A program made the position numbers and the translations under genes. A DNA stretch of 64,000 nucleotides from NCBI RefSeq assembly GCF_050337045.1, contig NZ_JAKJSO010000013.1, positions 62,001-126,000 on the forward strand, in the 5' to 3' direction. Numbering within the stretch: position 1 is the stretch's first letter; every line of letters begins with the position of its first letter. Of this stretch, positions 1-7,686 are shown in pieces. The notes under the pieces were generated by a model, which made no database searches, was not told the DNA's origin, and saw only the letters and a list, made by a program, of their open reading frames with translations. The stretch comes from Photobacterium kagoshimensis. GTDB lineage: Bacteria; Pseudomonadota; Gammaproteobacteria; Enterobacterales; Vibrionaceae.

Positions 1-653
1 CCAAAGTCCCATACCTCGGGCACTTCTTTACCGATCAAATAGGCGTTCATCAACTGAGGCGACACCAGCGTCACCCCCAGCACTATCCCTAGAATTGGCG
101 TACCACCGAGTTTTTTCACGGTAGACCAACACACGCCGACAGGTAGGAAGAAGAAAATGGCTTCACCGATCAGCCATAAGAATGAGTGTACTGTCGCCCA
201 AAACTGACTGATTTCAGTTAAGGTTTGGCCATCGAACATTTTAATGTCGCCGATGACATTGCGAAAACCGAGGATCAAACCACCCGTAATAATCGCAGGC
301 AGTAATGGCACAAAAATCTCAGCTAAATGAGAAATGCTACGCTCTAGCAAACTCATGTTCTGACGGGCTGCGACTTTGGCTTCGTCTTTACTCACGCCCG
401 CTTGGCCTATCATTTCGTTCAGTAGCTTATAAACGTCATCAACCTCTGTACCTATCACGACCTGAAATTGACCTGCATTGGTAAAGCAACCTTTCACCAT
501 TGGAATGCCTTCAATGGCTTTTACATCTGCCTTGTCGTTATCTTGCAATACAAAACGCAAACGCGTTAAGCAATGGCTAACACCTGCGATATTTTCGCTT
601 CCGCCAATATGTTTGATAAGTTGCTCAATATGCTGCCTGTCTATCTTACTCAT
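1..653 (-). CDS. treB: PTS trehalose-specific EIIBC component, 5' part
   Basis: The gene runs off the left edge, so only about the first 217 residues are present. It takes up trehalose across the inner membrane and phosphorylates it to trehalose-6-phosphate. The N-terminal EIIB domain (about residues 1-80) has the phospho-accepting cysteine in VSHCLTRLRF (Cys28). The EIIC membrane domain begins near residue 105 (LLERSISHLAEIFVPLLPAI) and at least three hydrophobic segments are visible. I chose the ATG whose complement is 651-653. It is the first ATG giving the family N-terminus (MSKIDRQHIEQLIKHIGG); the ribosome-binding site is weak (ACGGA). The identity is supported by treR directly upstream on the same strand and by two TreR-type operators between them. 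The downstream partner, normally treC, lies outside the window. Confidence 0.93.
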   Translation of the reverse strand, partial: MSKIDRQHIEQLIKHIGGSENIAGVSHCLTRLRFVLQDNDKADVKAIEGIPMVKGCFTNAGQFQVVIGTEVDDVYKLLNEMIGQAGVSKDEAKVAARQNMSLLERSISHLAEIFVPLLPAIITGGLILGFRNVIGDIKMFDGQTLTEISQFWATVHSFLWLIGEAIFFFLPVGVCWSTVKKLGGTPILGIVLGVTLVSPQLMNAYLIGKEVPEVWDF

Positions 654-782
654 ATCGATATCCGTTCATTCTATGGGGCGTCGAGTGCCCGTATTTAAGC
701 CTAAAGTTTCACTACGACTATTATTGTTATGCTTTGATTTAAGCCGTTACACCACCGTTGTACTACCCTTACCCAACATCGA

Positions 783-796
783 TGGGAACATTCCCA
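783..796. promoter_or_regulatory. TreR operator 1 (distal to treR)
   Basis: TGGGAACATTCCCA is a perfect 14-bp palindrome in the treR-treB intergenic region. LacI-family TreR operators in enteric bacteria have a GGGAAC-GTTCCC-type core, so this is very probably the repressor site controlling treB. It lies about 130 bp upstream of the treB start. Confidence 0.8.
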
Positions 797-840
797 AATC
801 AAGCTGCGATAATAATGGCAAACCTGACTTAAAATTGAAA

Positions 841-854
841 TGGGAACATTCCCA
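841..854. promoter_or_regulatory. TreR operator 2 (proximal to treR)
   Basis: A second, identical copy of TGGGAACATTCCCA lies 58 bp (start to start) from the first and about 64 bp from the treR stop codon. Two identical palindromes at this spacing suggest cooperative or looped binding, but that is inference. Confidence 0.78.
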
Positions 855-917
855 AACCATGAGAAGGCTCACAGTACGAGCACGGATTAACTATGGCTGA
901 TAAATAGTAGACAAGCG

Positions 918-1862
918 TTACAAATGCGCTTCTTGAGTCAAATGGGTAATAGAATGCTCACCTGAAAGTTGTTTAATCAACAAGTTAGCAGATGACTTGC
1001 CAGCATTAAAATAGCCAGGATCAATTGAGAAGGTATTGGGGAAAATAAATGACAATAGTTCGTTAGTACCGACCCCTGACACCATCACATCGCTACGGTT
1101 ACGTTCCTGTAACCGCTTAGCAACGCCTAACGCTAAGGTATCACTGGCACAAACAATAGCATCGGTGTCATCGGTAAGAATCGAATCGGTAAGTTGGTAG
1201 CCACTTTCATGACTAAGCTGACCATGGCAATAATTAGGGATTAACTGACAGGCTTTACAGTAATTAATGTAAGCATTTAAGCGCATTAACCCCGTGGTTT
1301 TATCACAGGGATCCACGCCAACAAAACCTATATGTTGCTTACCAAGTTGCTGGAGTTTCGCCATCGCCAACTCGATCACACCCACATTGTCATAACCAAC
1401 GGACGAAACCGCATCGGTATCGACCGCAATAACAACCGCCTTATGTTGCCATGCTTCAATCGCTTGGACATCAAAACCTGTAAACCCAAATACGATCACC
1501 CCATCAACATTACGCTTCTTTAATACATCGAGGTGTTCGTTTGTTTTCTGAATACTAAACTGACTTTCCATAATAACGGCATCATAACCAGCGGCATAGA
1601 TAACGTCTAAAATCCCGCTCACTGCTTTATTTTCCGATGGCGAGTCTAATCGCGATAAAATAACACCCACCACTTTTGCACTACCACCACGCATTGCCTG
1701 AGCAGATTTAGACGGTACAAAACCTGAATCACGAATCACTTTCTCGACATTAATACGGGTACTTTCTTTCACTTTAGGATCATTGGTCAACACACGAGAC
1801 ACGGTCGATTTACCGACGCCCGCTAATTTCGCAATATCAAGAATGGTGAGTTTTTTAGTCAT
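918..1862 (-). CDS. treR: trehalose operon repressor, LacI family
   Basis: A 314-residue LacI/GalR repressor. The N-terminal helix-turn-helix (about residues 6-27, TILDIAKLAGVGKSTVSRVL) is followed by the hinge and a periplasmic-binding-protein-like effector domain (about 60-305). The stretch SARLDSPSENKAV...MESQF resembles enterobacterial TreR, which binds trehalose-6-phosphate as inducer. It lies directly upstream of treB on the same strand, the arrangement seen in E. coli, with two matching operators between the genes. I see no strong terminator between them, so some read-through into treB is possible. The start is the ATG at 1862; the ribosome-binding site is weak. Confidence 0.93.
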   Translation of the reverse strand: MTKKLTILDIAKLAGVGKSTVSRVLTNDPKVKESTRINVEKVIRDSGFVPSKSAQAMRGGSAKVVGVILSRLDSPSENKAVSGILDVIYAAGYDAVIMESQFSIQKTNEHLDVLKKRNVDGVIVFGFTGFDVQAIEAWQHKAVVIAVDTDAVSSVGYDNVGVIELAMAKLQQLGKQHIGFVGVDPCDKTTGLMRLNAYINYCKACQLIPNYCHGQLSHESGYQLTDSILTDDTDAIVCASDTLALGVAKRLQERNRSDVMVSGVGTNELLSFIFPNTFSIDPGYFNAGKSSANLLIKQLSGEHSITHLTQEAHL

Positions 1863-2340
1863 AGGTATGTTCAGGCTTAAACGTATCGCTACATTGTCGT
1901 TACCACGCTAATTTTTTCAACCGATTTCAGTCTCTTTTGTTAAATTCAATAAAAAGAACCCGTATTAGCGCGAAGATCGAAGCAAATAGATAAATTTACA
2001 TTATGAGGACATGCCATTGAAACTTTGGATTTACACTCAGGTCTAAGTAAAAGGCAGAATTAAATTGCTTAATTTACACAGCAATTGCTTGAATTTTGGT
2101 TAATGAAACACCATATCTTACTCAGCGATATTAAATACATTATTGCCTTTAAGATGTTTTTTTTGAGCAACCATGATTTAAATCTGCCCTATGCCGTGTG
2201 GTGTTTTCAAAGCGCTTTGGTTGGCTATCTCCTATTTACTGCTGCCACACGGTCAACAATATTAGAACTAAAATCACCTCGTGCCACTGGTGACTGTATA
2301 AGCCACAGCCCACAGTGAGACACTATAAAGGTAGGAACTT
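1863..2340. other. intergenic region between treR and the DUF1887 gene
   Basis: About 480 bp of divergent promoter space. It is AT-rich. A 77-codon open frame at 2085-2318 has no ribosome-binding site and no recognisable protein character. I see no repeat, RNA gene or clear operator here. Confidence 0.6.
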
Positions 2341-3507
2341 ATGATTACTCATGTTGGCATTATCGACCAAGACCCCGTCCGGTTGATAACCCCGTTACTA
2401 GACCATGGTGTACCCGCCAATAAAATGATTTTTATTGGTACAGAAGCGCAACGCGAACAATACGATCGCCTGTCTTCCATCTTAACGCCACGCAACATTG
2501 ATGCTGAGTTTTTCGAGATCCCAGACTCCATCAACATCACTTGTATTCGCCAGCGTCTAAATGAACTCGCTGAAAAGTTAAAGCAATCACAATCTGAAGT
2601 ATGGTTTAACGCCAGCTGTGGTCTACGTCATCGCTTGCTGTCTGCTTATGAAGTATTCCGCTCTTTTCATTGGCCCATTTATGTCATCGAACCTTTTAGT
2701 GATGAAATGTGCTGGCTATACCCCTCTGATCGTGAACAACAACAGGTTGAAGACCGCATTCAACTAACGGATTACCTCACTATCTTTGGTGCGCGCTGCG
2801 AACTACCAGAACAACTGGTACCCGAAGCACTTAGCGATCAACTACGCGAGTTAGGTCAACGCTGGGCAAGTTCAGCCCTCGAATTAGGCCCAGGCCTTGC
2901 AACACTAAACTACCTAGCGACAACGTGCCGCAAAGAACAATGTCTAACCGTTGCCCTTAGTGAAAAACAGCAAGGTTACCGTGAGTTAGGTATGTTACTG
3001 GCTGACTTAGAAGACACAGGGCTAGCAACGTACAAAGACGGCTCACTGACCTTCAAACATGAAGAAGCACGTCGCTTTGCCAACGGTGAATGGCTCGAAA
3101 ACTTGGTGCACAGTACGGTACGTGCTATTCAAAGCGACTTACCGACGATTCAAGACCACTCTGTTGGTGTACAGGTTTACCGTAAAATTGGTGATCGTGA
3201 AGTACGTAATGAATTAGACGTTGCAACTGTGGTAAATAACAAGCTGCATATCATTGAGTGTAAAACCAAAGGTATGCGTGATGATGGTGACGATACGCTA
3301 TACAAATTAGAGTCGTTACGTGATCTTCTTGGTGGCCTGCAAGCGCGTGCGATGCTAGTCAGCTTCCGTCCACTTCGTCACCATGACTTAGTGCGCGCCC
3401 AAGATCTTGGTTTAGCGATTATAGGCCCCGATCAACTTGGTGAACTTGAGCAACACCTTCACCTGTGGTTAAAAGGCGCTGGCGGTTGGGAACACAACAT
3501 CGCTTAA
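2341..3507 (+). CDS. DUF1887/Card1-type CARF-HTH-PD-(D/E)XK nuclease, orphan
   Basis: A 388-residue protein of the DUF1887 family, to which V. cholerae VC1899 and the CRISPR ancillary nucleases Card1/Can2 belong. About residues 1-130 form a Rossmann-like CARF domain. The loop NASCGLRHR (90-98) sits where type III CRISPR CARF proteins have an N-x-T-G-G-T-K-like ligand motif, so it is diverged. A winged-helix linker (about 165-245) follows. The C-terminal nuclease domain (about 248-388) keeps a full restriction-type active site: Glu254, Asp293 in NELDVA, and Glu307/Lys309 in IIECKTK. Card1 proteins cut nucleic acid when bound to cyclic oligoadenylate. No cas gene or CRISPR array is in the window, so the trigger here is unknown. 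The ribosome-binding site AGGTAGG precedes the ATG. It appears monocistronic with its own terminator. Confidence 0.87.
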   Translation: MITHVGIIDQDPVRLITPLLDHGVPANKMIFIGTEAQREQYDRLSSILTPRNIDAEFFEIPDSINITCIRQRLNELAEKLKQSQSEVWFNASCGLRHRLLSAYEVFRSFHWPIYVIEPFSDEMCWLYPSDREQQQVEDRIQLTDYLTIFGARCELPEQLVPEALSDQLRELGQRWASSALELGPGLATLNYLATTCRKEQCLTVALSEKQQGYRELGMLLADLEDTGLATYKDGSLTFKHEEARRFANGEWLENLVHSTVRAIQSDLPTIQDHSVGVQVYRKIGDREVRNELDVATVVNNKLHIIECKTKGMRDDGDDTLYKLESLRDLLGGLQARAMLVSFRPLRHHDLVRAQDLGLAIIGPDQLGELEQHLHLWLKGAGGWEHNIA

Positions 3508-3533
3508 TGCTATATAGATGAAATAACACCAAT

Positions 3534-3568
3534 AAAAAAAGAGGTTGCAATGAGCAACCTCTTTTTTT
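3534..3568. terminator. bidirectional intrinsic terminator
   Basis: A7 then GAGGTTGC, loop AATGA, GCAACCTC then T7. The stem is flanked by A and T runs on both sides, so it can end both the plus-strand nuclease gene and the convergent minus-strand lipoprotein gene. Confidence 0.9.
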
Positions 3569-3600
3569 CAAACTAACTCAAACAATATTTACCATCAGCG

Positions 3601-4851
3601 TTACTGAACAGCCGATTGCGCCGTCTCACCTTCAAGAGGCAATTCAGCCTCATCAGCACTTTCTGCATCAAGATCAACCGCTGCCGTTACTGGTTCTTCA
3701 TTAGGCGCAGTTGACTCTTCATCTAGCGAAGCTGGTACAGCTAATGGTGGCGTAGCTTTTTGTTCAAGCTGTAATTTCAGCGCCAATATCTCAGCTTGCT
3801 GTTGATTCACCAAGGCTTCTAATGCTGCTGCACGCTGGCTCACTTCATTGGTTTTCAATGATGTTTTAGCCACATACTGTAAACGTGCTGACTTAACATT
3901 ATTGGTGATTAACGTTGCTTGGGTGCGAATAGGTTGATCACGTAAGTCTTGGTCATTCAATGCCTTAGATATTCTCAGCAACTTATTCTCCATTTCTAGA
4001 ATGAAGTCTTCATGCTGATCTTTACTCAGATCACGCATGGTACTCACTTCCAATGCGATATGCGCGGCATGAGCTAATTCAAATTCGATGTCTTTAACCG
4101 CAACCTCAATCGCAGCAAAATCACGAGGCGTTGCATCTATGGTTGCTTTACCTGATTCAATTCTGATCTCGACGCGATTATAGCTCAGTGGCGCATAGTA
4201 ACGCACATCATTGCGACGATGTTGATCAAGCTGAACTTCTAACGGCGCGATATAAATCTTCTTGACCGTTTTCACCTCTAAACTGTGCGCACGTTCCAAA
4301 TACTCATCTTGCTTTTTACGTGCTTGGCTGACATCTTCACGATCAATGTAGTGAAACAAGCGGGCGTACAAACGGCCAATACGGGTATATTCAGAACGGT
4401 AATATTTCTTCGCGTCTAAGCTATCTAAATACTGCATCTGCGCCATCGCAGGTGCAAGTATCTCATCAGCTTCTTCCTTCAAGCGCTCTAATGCCTTCAT
4501 TTGTGTTTCAACAACAGTGATCTCATCGTTGAAACGATCCAAATAGGTCGAGGAAGAAAAGAGTGAATAGCTCTTTAAGGCAAGATCAGGGTTGTTGACG
4601 AGCTCTTTATAGATCCCGTCCGCTTTAGCCCAGCTCGACTGCATCAGGGCAAACTTCTCAGGTGAATAAATTTCTAAAAATTCGATTCCTTGTAGCTTTT
4701 TTTCCCAAGAGTTATGACGCTGTAGACTATTTTGATAAGCATTTTCAGCGTTTATCTCAACCGTCGCCGACTGAGGTTCGCTGGTACTCTGACAAGCACT
4801 CAATAAAGCAGCACATACCGCTAACATGGCCACTTTACGAAATGGGTTCAT
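3601..4851 (-). CDS. putative coiled-coil lipoprotein
   Basis: A 416-residue protein with a lipoprotein signal peptide: positively charged start, hydrophobic core and lipobox LLSAC with the lipidated Cys at residue 20. The body is helical and charged. A likely coiled coil lies at about residues 340-365 (AALEALVNQQQAEILALKLQ). The last 45 residues are Glu/Ala-rich and low complexity. A stretch near 215-260 (YYAPLSYNRVEIRIESGKA) may be a small folded domain. I do not recognise a family with known function. It is probably anchored in the outer membrane and facing the periplasm. It converges on the nuclease gene and seems to be transcribed alone. Confidence 0.8.
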   Translation of the reverse strand: MNPFRKVAMLAVCAALLSACQSTSEPQSATVEINAENAYQNSLQRHNSWEKKLQGIEFLEIYSPEKFALMQSSWAKADGIYKELVNNPDLALKSYSLFSSSTYLDRFNDEITVVETQMKALERLKEEADEILAPAMAQMQYLDSLDAKKYYRSEYTRIGRLYARLFHYIDREDVSQARKKQDEYLERAHSLEVKTVKKIYIAPLEVQLDQHRRNDVRYYAPLSYNRVEIRIESGKATIDATPRDFAAIEVAVKDIEFELAHAAHIALEVSTMRDLSKDQHEDFILEMENKLLRISKALNDQDLRDQPIRTQATLITNNVKSARLQYVAKTSLKTNEVSQRAAALEALVNQQQAEILALKLQLEQKATPPLAVPASLDEESTAPNEEPVTAAVDLDAESADEAELPLEGETAQSAVQ

Positions 4852-5418
4852 ACTGTAATCCGTAATAATTATTATTTTTAAGCGATTTACTCTGTTACTT
4901 TCATGAAGTAATCATAATTTCAGACAAAATCGTAATTTATTTGCTTATTTTTTCGTATTTAAGTAATAGTAACCGACCCTCATCGGGTACTAAAGCCTTT
5001 ATTTGTAATAAAGCGCAGCATGAAGAGCCTCACTTCTGTAGATATGGTGCTGGTGATTTACTGAGACCACGTTATTTCTTTGCTTCCTGCGATTCTAAAT
5101 TATGACAAAGGCCACCAGTATAGACCCCACCAAATGCTAAAAATTCCGCAGCGACGCAACAATTTTTACCCGAGTGCATCAATCGGCTAAAATGAAGGAT
5201 GATAGATAAGCGATACAAAAGCAATACCACACGAGGGGCTCTCACTTGTACCAATCAGAGGGAAGTATTCAGGCTCTTGTCTAATAAAAGTTACACCGAC
5301 AAGAGCACTAATAACAAGGCGTAGATGCCGTTAATCCTTTGCTCTAGCTGAAAATATCACAACGCAGTCACGAACAATTTCAAGCATAAAAAACGATCAG
5401 TTAGCTCACCAACCAATA
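4852..5418. other. intergenic region, lipoprotein to alcohol dehydrogenase
   Basis: About 570 bp. The right-hand side is the promoter-less 3' side of the minus-strand dehydrogenase, and the left-hand side carries the lipoprotein promoter. A 60-codon minus-strand open frame at 5072-5254 lacks a ribosome-binding site and reads like noise. I see no RNA gene or strong repeat. Confidence 0.5.
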
Positions 5419-6609
5419 CTAGTCATTTCCTATTGTTGTATGATCCAGTCTTGTTCCACAACAGTCGCAAATTTGCTCTAAAATACCCAATAGACGTTCC
5501 TTATTGAGCGGTAAGGGATTTCCTTTGATCGCATTCGATAGCATGGCATCTTCCGCGACTTCACTGAACATAGTATCGCAAAAACCGTACTCACTCACCG
5601 CGGGTAAATTCAAACGGCGTAACGTCCGTTTGGTCCATGTGATCCCGTCTGAAATTTCTGCATTCATACGCCCAGTTAGCAAGCATGCCAACTGACGATA
5701 GCGGTTCAGTACATCCGCACGGCCTGCCTCGCGCGCCGCTAAGACATTTTCTTGCATGACATAAGGCGATAAATGCGCGGTGATCAAACCATGTGGCGCT
5801 TGTAGTCGCCCCCCCAGCGCAGATGCTAATCCATGCGCAGCACCTAGCTTGGCATTCGCCAAAGCCATGCCACCCAACATCGCGGCAAAAGCCATGTCTG
5901 AACGAGCTCTTGGATCATCATCTTCACAAGCCGCAATAATTGCGCCCGCTAATCGGCGTAGGCCCTCTTCACAAATCATATCTGTGAGTGGATTTGGGTC
6001 GCCACAGACATAAGCTTCCATCAGGTGGGTAAAGGCATCCATACCACAACATGCTGACCTCACAGGATCCATGCCATAAGTTAGTGTGGGATCAACTATC
6101 GCCATATCAGGTAACATATCAGGGCTACGTAAGCTCACTTTGACATTTTCTTGAGCGGATCGAAGCACCGCATTTTTACTGACTTCGGATCCTGTTCCAG
6201 CCGTAGTTGGGATAGCGATGAAAGGCAAAGGTTTGGCTTGCAGAGGAACATTACGCCCGACGACTTCTACATAGTCATAGACGCTGCCTTGGTTAGGAAT
6301 AAGGGCCGCTAGCGCCTTACCTGAATCTAAAACACTCCCCCCACCTATTGCTACTACCATATCAGGGCGAAACTTACGTCCCATCGCAGCCATCTCTTCG
6401 ATCATGGCAATTAACGGCTCGCCATGTACAGCAACTTGCTGATAGCGCATGTTCTGCTGCTTAATATAATTAATGATGGGTTCGGAGCGAGCTGAGTCTT
6501 TACCTGTTACCAGTAGAACACTGTACCCAAACTGATTAAATGTACTTAAAGAGTTATTGAGCGCCCCTTCCCCAAAGACTATCCGTGTTGAAGTCATAAA
6601 TTGAAACAT
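5419..6609 (-). CDS. iron-containing alcohol dehydrogenase (group III)
   Basis: A 396-residue NAD(P)-dependent alcohol dehydrogenase of the Fe-ADH family. The N-terminal Rossmann-like half has the nucleotide loop AIGGGSVLDSGKALA (about 95-110) and TTAGTGSE (about 147-154). The metal ligands fit the family pattern: Asp and His in GMDAFTHLMEAY, then His in AAHGLASALGG and His in APHGLITAHL. The substrate cannot be read from the sequence. The C-terminus is Cys-rich (QICDCCGT), which is unusual. Base composition looks richer in G+C than the neighbours, for example 5780-5830. It is a single gene, and its leader carries a 12-bp inverted repeat. It is not closely similar to the yiaY-like paralogue at 51670-52818. 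Confidence 0.9.
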   Translation of the reverse strand: MFQFMTSTRIVFGEGALNNSLSTFNQFGYSVLLVTGKDSARSEPIINYIKQQNMRYQQVAVHGEPLIAMIEEMAAMGRKFRPDMVVAIGGGSVLDSGKALAALIPNQGSVYDYVEVVGRNVPLQAKPLPFIAIPTTAGTGSEVSKNAVLRSAQENVKVSLRSPDMLPDMAIVDPTLTYGMDPVRSACCGMDAFTHLMEAYVCGDPNPLTDMICEEGLRRLAGAIIAACEDDDPRARSDMAFAAMLGGMALANAKLGAAHGLASALGGRLQAPHGLITAHLSPYVMQENVLAAREAGRADVLNRYRQLACLLTGRMNAEISDGITWTKRTLRRLNLPAVSEYGFCDTMFSEVAEDAMLSNAIKGNPLPLNKERLLGILEQICDCCGTRLDHTTIGND

Positions 6610-6639
6610 AGCTACCCCTACTACTCAATTTGAAAAATC

Positions 6640-6674
6640 CATTCGTATTATTTCAAACTCTGATAATACGAATG
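6640..6674. promoter_or_regulatory. 12-bp perfect inverted repeat in alcohol dehydrogenase leader
   Basis: CATTCGTATTAT (6640-6651) and ATAATACGAATG (6663-6674) are perfect inverted copies separated by 11 nt. They lie 31 bp upstream of the dehydrogenase start. On the minus strand the second arm is followed by GATTTTTC, so it could be an attenuator hairpin. It could equally be an operator for a dimeric regulator. Confidence 0.6.
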
Positions 6675-7082
6675 CACTCTATATCCCTGCGGCATCTCCC
6701 TACGTTGCAACCTTTTAGCGGTTGTAATCTTGATATTAAGCAAGTTTACCCAGTGTTCATCTTATGTACTGCTAATAACTAGCGAATAGTCACAATTGAG
6801 ACAATCAAGCGTTCCCAGTGTCATCCAACTGCCTTCTTTTTCCATTTATCCGTCACTAGAGCCCATAGCCTAGTCCCATTAAATAATGGCATGACACCTA
6901 ACAGCCACAATGAGCGCCGAGCTTTACGCTCGGTTCTTTGCTTCCTAAATTCATAAAAAGCCAACCCTTATCGGAAAAATAACCATCAATCGGTTTTCTC
7001 TATCACATCAAGTGATAAATCCCACTTCCTCATCGCCGTGAGCCACGATATAGTAATCCCAATTGATTTAAGGAGAGAGTGT
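6675..7082. other. intergenic region upstream of grxA
   Basis: About 400 bp of divergent promoter space. It holds a small GC hairpin, CCGAGC-TTTAC-GCTCGG at 6917-6933, followed by TTCTTT. No gene or RNA family is recognised. Confidence 0.45.
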
Positions 7083-7346
7083 ATGTTCGTTGTTATTTTT
7101 GGTCGTCCGGGTTGCCCATTCTGTGTTCGTGCTAAAGACCTAGCAGAAAACCTAAAAGAAAGCCGTGAAGACTTTAACTACCGCTACGTAGATATTCACG
7201 CTGAAGGTATCAGCAAAGCTGACCTAGAAAAAACAGTGGGTAAGCCTGTTGAAACAGTGCCACAAATCTTCGTTGATCAAGAGCATATTGGCGGCTGTAC
7301 TGAATTTGAAGCATACGCAAAAGAAAACTTGGATCTTTTCCAATAA
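7083..7346 (+). CDS. grxA: glutaredoxin 1
   Basis: An 87-residue glutaredoxin, the usual GrxA length. It reduces protein disulfides with glutathione, notably class I ribonucleotide reductase. The active site is GCPFC (residues 10-14), so CPFC replaces the CPYC of E. coli GrxA. The cis-proline loop TVPQIF and the glutathione-binding GGCTEF are present. I chose the ATG at 7083 rather than an upstream one at 7038, because AAGGAGA lies just before it and the protein then starts with the family's first strand (MFVVIFGRPGC). A GrxA/YbjL-type neighbourhood also occurs in E. coli. It ends in its own terminator. Confidence 0.95.
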   Translation: MFVVIFGRPGCPFCVRAKDLAENLKESREDFNYRYVDIHAEGISKADLEKTVGKPVETVPQIFVDQEHIGGCTEFEAYAKENLDLFQ

Positions 7347-7416
7347 TCCTCTCTGCGTAATACCGCTACGTAACTCGGTACTGTATTAAAGATATAATGC
7401 CGAACATTACGACCTG

Positions 7417-7446
7417 TTAAAGCCAGTTTTAACTGGCTTTTTGTTA
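7417..7446 (+). terminator. intrinsic terminator after grxA
   Basis: AAAGCCAGTT-TT-AACTGGCTTT followed by TTGTTATTTTATT. A ten-base-pair stem with a U-rich tail, about 70 nt after the grxA stop. Confidence 0.85.
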
Positions 7447-7686
7447 TTTTATTACCGTTAACTCAAGTAAAATCTGGCATAACTTTTTCATCCCATTGAA
7501 TAAATTATCACGCCTCTCATGACACACCGCACCCCGTCCTGTTTCCACCTGTTTTTACAGCACTTTTCCGTATTAAACTCAACGTATTATTGGAAAAAAA
7601 TATTTCACTAAAAATCTATAACCTCCCCCTAAAATCAGATAAACTTCACACACTCATCGCGTGCCCATTGTTCCGGAAAATTTGTT
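7447..7686. other. promoter region of the YbjL-like antiporter gene
   Basis: AT-rich upstream region between the grxA terminator and the GTG start at 7687. I see no distinct operator. Confidence 0.4.

Noticed and set aside
478..900. 140-codon plus-strand frame over the treB start and treR-treB gap
   Set aside because: It is antisense to treB and reads through both TreR operators. It has no ribosome-binding site, and its protein is low in recognisable character.
2085..2318. 77-codon frame before the DUF1887 gene
   Set aside because: No ribosome-binding site, and the sequence is unlike a folded protein. More likely promoter DNA.
2341..3507. CRISPR array or cas genes near the CARF nuclease
   Set aside because: I looked for regularly spaced repeats and Cas-like proteins in the window and found none.
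5072..5254. 60-codon minus-strand frame between the lipoprotein and dehydrogenase genes
   Set aside because: No start signal and no resemblance to a known small protein.
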